Positions 20,392 to 26,127 of a stretch of DNA of 26,127 nt are shown here, piece after piece (position 1 is the stretch's first letter; each line of letters opens with the position of its first letter). Made by a program: the position numbers and the translations under genes. The stretch is taken from NCBI RefSeq assembly GCF_000611645.1, contig NW_014013268.1:1-26127 (forward strand), read 5' to 3'. The stretch is from Monoraphidium neglectum. Lineage: Eukaryota > Chlorophyta > Chlorophyceae > Sphaeropleales > Selenastraceae. The notes beneath the pieces were generated by a model, which saw only the letters and a list, made by a program, of their open reading frames with translations, did not search any database and was not told the origin of the DNA.

Positions 20392-23300
20392 TCACATAGC
20401 AAGGGCTGCCTGCCGCAGCCGCGACGACGACGCCGCGAGCCGGCGGCCAAGCGACACCTCCATCGGCGTGGACTGGCCCGGCATGAACACCGTCAGCGGC
20501 GGCAGGTCATCGCTGTCCGCGCCCACAACCAGGGACGGCGCAGCCGCAGGCGCCGCCGGGGCAGCGACGCGGCCGCCAGCGCGCGACGGCACCAGGCAGG
20601 GCTCCTCGACAAACGCGAGGTGGTCACCCGGACGCAGCACAACCTCCCGCCGCGCCAGCAGCGGCACCGGCTCGCCGTTCAGCCGCAGGCTGCAGCCGCG
20701 CGACTCGGCCGCCGCGACCGCGCCACTGGCCAGCAGCTGCGCGAGCGTGCAGCGCGCAGGGACGCCCTCCACGCGAACGCCACGCGGGCCGCTGATCAGC
20801 ACCTGGGCAGCGTGCGCCTCCAGGTCCTCATCGCTCACGGGCTGGATGCTGAAGCGCGCCATGAAGCGCGCGTCCAGCTCAGCTGCAGCTGCGGCCGGCG
20901 AGCCGCCCGACGCAGGCGACCCCTGCTGCTGGTGGTGCTGCTGCTGCTCAGATGGCGGCGCAGCGTACGCAGCCGCCACCGCTGCCGGTGAGCCCACAGC
21001 TGGCGAGGCGGCCGCCGATGCAGCGGCTGCGGCCGCCTCAATGAGCGCCGCGATCGCAACGTCGCGCTGCAAGCTGCCGCCCTCGCGGACCTTTGCGTCT
21101 CGCAGGCGCAGCTTCTCAGCAGCTACCCACTTCTTCCACTGCACCAGGCGGTCCAGCCAGAGGTCCTCGCGGGACAGCTTCTCCTTGTACCGCCAGTGGG
21201 CCGCAAAGCCGTACTCCGCAATGTAGTGCATCTTGGGGGTGCGAATCTGGGGTGGGATGTCGAGGAATGCGTTGGTTGCATGTGAGGATTGCAGGAGGGT
21301 TGCAGATAGAATCGCGTCTGACGGTCCACGGCTAGGGCGGGAGGGCGGCAAGCCTGCAGTGTGCACTCACAAGGCCGGGGGTCCACAGGCTGACGGCCTT
21401 GCACGAGAGCCTGCATACAGCCCAGCGCGCACCTGGACCTCCAGGAGCGCTGCAGGCAGGCCTGTGACATCGTCCGCCACTGCGGCATCCCCGGCTGCGG
21501 CGGTGACGCTGGTGTGCAGGCTCTGGTAGCCATTGCCCTTGCGGTTGCGGATGTAATCCTGGGTTTGAGGATAGGCGACACAATGAGAGTTGCACAAAAT
21601 GCGACGAAATTGGGCAGGCCCACTGAGCCGGAAAAAGATGCAGGCGCAGCCATCTGTCCACAACTGGGCTGTGCTGCGGCCGTGAACGACCCCAGGGCGC
21701 GCGCCGATCCCAGGACCCCCAAAGCTCGCACCGCCCACCTTGAAGCGCCCAGGAACTGCGGCCCAGAGGCCCTCGACCTCCCGCAGCGCCCTGTAGCAGT
21801 CGTGCTTGTGCGGCACCACCACCCTCAGCGCCGCCACGTCGTACACCTCGTCAATGCGCTCCACGCCCAGGCCCCCGGCCTGCAGCTTGCGCCACACGCC
21901 GTAGATGTTCTTCACGCGGCCGCTGACATCCACCACCTCCAGGCCAGCCGCCGCCAGCGCCGCGCGGACCTGCGCCACGCGCATCGGCAGGTCGATCGCG
22001 GCCGTGCGCGCGGCGACGGCGGCGGACACAGCCTCGTAGTCCTCAGGCTGCAGCGTCTTGAAGGCCAGGTCCTCCAACTCCGCCTTTACGCTCCACGCGC
22101 CAAGGCGGTTGGCCAGCACCGAGAACACGTCCAGCGTCTCGCTCGCCATGCGCACCTGGGTGAGTGGAATGCAATGCGCGGTGGATGGTATGCAGGGCCG
22201 GCTGTTGGTGAGATGGCCCAGCGGTTGGTGCGCTGTGAGTGGCAAGGTGCCGCCGGGCCATATGCAACAGGATCGCCCGCATTCTCAACACCTTGCTGCC
22301 ACAGACGCGCTGTTCAAAAGCGGAACCAAAGGGCGTGCTTTGACCCGCCTGCACACCTGCTTGCAGCGCGCGAGGGACCCTATCGTGCGCATGTTGTGCA
22401 GGCGGTCTGCCAGCTTAATGAGCAGCGCGCCCACGTCCGACATTGACGTCAGCATGTCCAGGATGGAGGCCGCCTCAAGGGAGTGCGCGTTGTCGCGATA
22501 CAGCTGCGACACCTCGCTCAGGCGCGTCACCTTCTCCACCTGTTCACGAGGCAGGGGGGGGGGGACGGCGAGCCCCACAAATAAGCGCCCGCCTCGTGAC
22601 GCGCACCAAACGCATTATGCGATTGCGACCAGCAAGTGGCAGAGCAGATTCCACCATTGCTGTCACCACCAGCCGTGACCAAAAGATTGTGCGCCTCGAG
22701 GCGCCGAAGAAGGGGGGAAGGGGGGGCCCGCGCACCAGCTCGACGCAGGAGCGCGGCACGTACTCCTCCAGCTGGCAGGCCGTGACGCGCGTGTCACTCA
22801 GCACGTCGTGCAGCAGCCCCGCGGCCACAGTCTCCTCGGGCAGCCCGAGCTCGGCCAGGATGGCAGCTGTCGCCAGGCAGTGTGAAAGCACGGGCTCGCC
22901 GCTCTTGCGGACCTGGCCGGCGTGCGCGCGCGACGCGGCGGCGTACGCCGAGCGCACGACGGGCGCGTCGAGCACAGGGTGCTGCGGCACCAGCGCGTTG
23001 AGCGGCGACATGTCCGGCTCCGCCAGCTGCTGCTGGTCCTGATGGGACGACAAATTTGGAGTGTTTAGGGGGTTTGTCAAGCAGAGGCGGCAACGTTTCA
23101 AACATGGGCGTGCGGGAAGGGCGTGACCTAGTACCCACAGGGGCTGTGAGCGCGGGCCTGGCGCCTGTCCAGTCCGAGCAACGAGCACCGCGACGAGGCG
23201 GGGAGACACACGGCCGACGGATATTGTGGCGATGAGGGTTCTGGAAAAAAACATGTCTGTCCCTGCAAGCACCCGCACCGCACCTGGGCATGCAGAAAGC

Positions 23301-23766
23301 TGAGCGACGGCGACGCCGACCCATAGAGATCAAACGGCGCCGCGAACGACAGCGATCCGGCCAGGGGCAGGTCTGACAGCGCCATGCTCAGCAGGCTGGG
23401 CTTGGTCTCGCGGCGGCCCGGAGACAGTGGACCCAGGGCGGCCGCGAGCGGCGGCGCACGTGCGTCAAGCGGCACGTCGGCCTTGACGTCAAAGCCAAAC
23501 TGCATGCTGCCGGCCTTGACTGCCGTCGCCCCGCTCGGCGGGCGAGCTGCCGAGCCGCCCGTCGATGCGACTGACATGCTGCGCGACGTGGTGCCCGTTG
23601 AAAAGCTGAAGCAGGGCGCTGGCCGGAAGGGCGAGGCACCGCTGTCCGCTGGCTTGGCGACGCCGCCATCGCTGATGCGCGCCACGCGCGCAGACCCACT
23701 GCGAGCACCGATGGGCAGCGCAGGGCTCCTCGAGGCGGTTGGGGGAGAGCACGCCACCATAGGCAT
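20392..23766 (-). CDS. RelA/SpoT homologue, (p)ppGpp synthetase/hydrolase, plastid type (six exons, complete)
   Basis: Makes and/or degrades the alarmone (p)ppGpp, in algae and plants inside the chloroplast. Exons: 23766-23284, 23038-22736, 22539-22357, 22155-21739, 21558-21433, 21246-20392; all phase 0, 788 residues. An in-frame TAG just upstream fixes the start. Domains: Ser/Ala/Arg-rich N-terminus (about 1-160, likely transit peptide and linker); HD hydrolase-type domain (about 185-330) with RKSGEP, the HD pair (238-239) and KLADRLHNMRT; synthetase domain (about 395-530) with SGRVKNIYGVWRKL, catalytic Asp in EVYDVAALRV (429), NGYQSLHT, and Glu502 in EVQIRTPKMH; a TGS-like C-terminus with RLNGEPVPLL and LRPGDHLAFVEEP. 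The layout matches plant RSH2/RSH3. Odd: the hydrolase motif reads HDVLSDT, with Ser242 where hydrolases have an acidic residue. Synthetase residues are intact, so synthesis is expected and hydrolysis is in doubt. Confidence 0.95.
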
Positions 23767-23869
23767 CGCTGGTGGTTGCGCTAGGGCCGCGAGGCCCGAG
23801 GGCTAAATACCACCGACGGAGGCCCTTCCACTGCTGGGGGTGGCGACGCTGCGAATGCTGTGTTGAAGG

Positions 23870-23877
23870 CTTATATA
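23870..23877 (-). promoter_or_regulatory. TATA box of the RSH gene
   Basis: The minus strand reads TATATAAG about 104-111 bp upstream of the RSH start codon, in GC-rich surroundings. It predicts transcription from about 23845 and a 5' UTR of about 80 nt. Confidence 0.65.
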
Positions 23878-23879
23878 TT

Positions 23880-25029
23880 CAGTAGGCCTGGCCCCCGGCG
23901 CAGGAAGGCGCCGGGGAGGGGCGTCCTGGCCTCCCCTGCGCGAGTCCCGGCTTGGGCCCCCGAGCTGGCCAGCTAGGCAAAGATAACAACAAGTGTGCGC
24001 TTCAGTGAGAGCAGTCAACCACAACAGATGTGTGAGAGCTGACGGTGCCCCGCCAAAGGCGTGCGAATGAAGCTGTTCGTGAGTATGAGTGTCAGTTTGC
24101 TCGTTTTGAAGCTGGAATTACAACGCACGTGCATGGTGAAGTCCCTAGGGAAGGGCGCAAGGCGTTTATTGACGCGTCATGGGCGCTGTTCGTGCATGTG
24201 TCATGTTGCTTGGCTGCGGCTGGGTATCCCCCTCGCAGGTTGAGCTACTTGTGCCGCAATAGAAAGCCACCGTCATTTCACTTCCCCCAGGCGCAAACGA
24301 GGCTGGCCGTTGTCCGGTAGATCATCAGAATCTTCGCGGGGCAGCCGCGACAGCAAACTTAACAATCAACACGCTCCCAGACGCATTATCATCAGCGACT
24401 TGGGCGACGCACATTCTGGAGACACGCGGCGTGGGGGAGTCAGCGCTACATTTTGACTAGCGTGCGCCATACAGTACCACACACCGCTGGCCCTGAAATG
24501 TGCATCAAATGTGTGGTTTGCGCCATCTGTGCCCGGCACGTGGCTTTCAAAATCCAGACAGGTGAAGGTAGCAGGGAGGATCAACAATCTGTTTGCGCAG
24601 CCCTTCCTTCCCAGTCTGGTTTCTGTTGCGGGCAGCTGCCCCACTTTGCTCAGGGCAAGCGCCACGGTATTGACGTTGATGATCATGTTGCTGGCACACG
24701 GCTTGTGATCGAAACCTGAACGGCCTCCGGGGGTTGCGTCAGTCCGGCAACGCAGGAGCGGTTGGTATGGACAGGAGCCAGCGCAGGCTCTCGGTCACCC
24801 GTAATGATGATGCGCGGGAGGTGTGCGGGCTGAGCCGAGCACCCATCATGCAGAGGGTGCTGGCTAGGCGCCACACCGCGCACCGTTGCGTGCAGGTGTC
24901 GGAGCCGGATGTCCGCCCCCGTTGGCGCCGTCACCGCCATGGGAGAGGCCATGGCTTGTGGCAGCATGCTCACAGCAGCATCACATCTGTTCTCTCATCA
25001 TTATGAGAGGCCTGCAAGCAAGGAGCTAT
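23880..25029. other. Intergenic region upstream of RSH, no gene recognised
   Basis: This 1.1 kb separates the RSH promoter from the predicted 3' end of IFT70. It is less GC-rich than the exons. Open frames up to about 106 codons exist on both strands, but none shows a family motif or the codon bias of the neighbours. It should carry upstream RSH regulatory sequence and any IFT70 read-through. Confidence 0.55.
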
Positions 25030-25044
25030 CCCAAAAGGAAATCC

Positions 25045-25049
25045 TTACA
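25045..25049 (-). terminator. Candidate polyadenylation signal (TGTAA) of IFT70
   Basis: TTACA on the plus strand (TGTAA on the minus strand) 68 nt after the IFT70 stop codon. Another copy only about 15-20 nt after the stop seems too close. The 3' UTR would be short, about 85 nt. Confidence 0.45.
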
Positions 25050-25116
25050 GCACTGAATCAGACATTCAAGCATCAGCCAGAGCCATGTGAACTTGCTATT
25101 TACATCCAAGAACCCC

Positions 25117-25898
25117 CTATCGCTGCTCCCCAAGCCGCAGCAGCAGCCACCGCAGCAGCCGCGCCTCCTCCGCCACCGTGCGGCCCTCCAACTCCTCCCC
25201 GCCGCCCTCCCCGCCTCCCGTCGCCCCAGCCCCAGCAAACGCGGCCGGCACTTTGGCGCCTGCGGCCTCTGCTGCCTCCAAGAACGCCTGCACCTCCTGC
25301 CAGCTGGCGTCCTTGAACGTGATGGTGTGCTTTGCCAGGCCCTCCAGAGTGGCCAGCAGGCAGCGCTTGGCGTAGAACCAGGTGTCGGTCGACAGCTTTG
25401 AGGGCAGCGGCTCGAGGGACTTGATGATGCGTGACACCCCGAACTCATAATTCCCCTGGGCCAGGTGGGGGGAGCGGGGAAGGGCGACGGGGACGGGGAC
25501 GGGAAGCAGTCCGGCTCAGGCGCATGCCTCTGTTTGTCGTGGGGGCTGGCAAACGATGCTGTAGCAGGAGGTCCAGCTTCAAGGCTCGGCGGGTGAGCAG
25601 CCAAGCAGCATGATGAACGCAAGCCACACAGCAGCCACGCTCCCAACCGCAGCTCGCCCGCCCGCGGGTAAAGGGCAGCCAGTAATGCAACGCAGCCGTG
25701 GCCACAGGCAGTGCCCCGGCCATTCGCGCTCACCTTTGAGCAGTACAGGGTGCCTATGACGAGGTTAATGATGGCCAGGTGCAAGTGGTTGCTGCCCCCG
25801 CCGCGCGCCCCAGGGCCCTGCGCTGCACTGGTGCCCTCCTCGTCGGCGGCGTCCTCCGCCGCCTCCACGCGGCGCATCAGCTCCTCCGCCTCCTCATT
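25117..25898 (-). CDS. IFT70: Intraflagellar transport protein IFT70 (TTC30/DYF-1), C-terminal two exons, 5' partial
   Basis: TPR-repeat subunit of the IFT-B core, which binds IFT52 and IFT88 and carries cargo along the flagellar axoneme. Exons 25898-25734 (55 codons, phase 0 both ends) and 25455-25117 (113 codons with TAG stop). Family signature: HLAIINLVIGTLYCSKGN, EFGVSRIIKSLEP, KLSTDTWFYAKRCLLATLE and KHTITFKD, closely matching the C-terminus of animal and algal TTC30. The acidic NEEAEELMRRVEAAEDAADEE just before corresponds to the charged linker ahead of that region. The family is about 640-670 residues, so roughly 500 N-terminal residues lie right of the window. The tail has an Ala/Gly/Glu-rich insertion before EEARLLRWLLLRL. 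Confidence 0.95.
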
Positions 25899-26085
25899 CT
25901 GGCAGGTTTGCATGGGGAGCAGGGGGCGCAGTGCGAGGTCATGAGGGGGGAGCGGCCTGGATGCCAGCAATCAGGCATGTCCGTGATAGGTCCCTTGTGC
26001 ACAAGGGTTTCCTCATGCGCACACCCACACCCACACCCACCCCCCCCCCACACACACACACACGCTCACACAACACACACACATG

Positions 26086-26127
<42 letters not shown>
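25899..26127. repeat. IFT70 intron with dinucleotide repeats, cut by the window edge
   Basis: After the acceptor CTGCCAG the intron runs to the window end. It holds a CCCACA-type minisatellite and C9 run (26022-26049) and then CA repeats (26050-26127) interrupted by short CG-rich bits. On the sense strand of IFT70 this is (TG)n. Confidence 0.9.

Noticed and set aside
24045..24686. Small open frames on both strands between RSH and IFT70
   Set aside because: Each is about 60-106 codons, without motifs or the codon bias of nearby genes.
26022..26127. CA/C-rich end of the window as a telomere
   Set aside because: Green-algal telomeres use TTTAGGG or TTTTAGGG units; this is a plain dinucleotide repeat inside an IFT70 intron.

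Overview
The window is nuclear DNA of a green alga (Chlorophyta). The evidence is a very GC-rich sequence, genes cut by many short GT-AG introns with G/C-ending codons, TGTAA-type polyadenylation signals, (CA)n/(TG)n microsatellites confined to introns and flanks, plant-type protein families (a plastid-type RelA/SpoT homologue, a plant-like folylpolyglutamate synthase) and an intraflagellar-transport gene. IFT70 points to a flagellated lineage or one that keeps flagellar genes. The species cannot be named from the sequence.

Layout, left to right. (1) 97-1056, plus strand: last, nearly complete exon of a sphingolipid delta-4 desaturase (DEGS/DES family); its first exon lies left of the window. 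(2) 1057-2299: convergent 3' ends; the predicted 3' UTRs of the desaturase and the next gene overlap. (3) 2300 to at least 13891, minus strand: one very large gene, at least 21 coding exons and about 2,400 residues, alpha-helical, with Ser/Asp, poly-Gln and Lys/Arg-rich segments and an apparent one-base frameshift at a G6 run in its last exon. I do not recognise the family, so this is the main unknown of the window. Its 5' end, around 14.2-14.5 kb, is unresolved. (4) 14793-18308, minus: folylpolyglutamate synthase, nine exons, every intron phase closing, 591 residues. (5) 18309-20391: no gene seen; FPGS promoter at the left end and probable RSH 3' UTR. (6) 20392-23766, minus: (p)ppGpp synthetase/hydrolase (RSH), six exons, 788 residues, with a clear TATA box. 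(7) 23880-25029: no gene seen. (8) 25117-25898 and beyond, minus: the two last exons of IFT70/TTC30, cut by the right edge inside an intron full of dinucleotide repeats.

The genes are ordinary nuclear neighbours with unrelated jobs (sphingolipid desaturation, folate polyglutamylation, plastid stringent signalling, flagellar assembly). Four of five lie on the minus strand, head to tail. I see no mobile element, RNA gene, CRISPR array or defence-type cluster. The points most worth a second look are the unidentified giant protein, the Glu-to-Ser change in the RSH hydrolase motif, the remodelled segment in the desaturase and the overlapping convergent transcripts.
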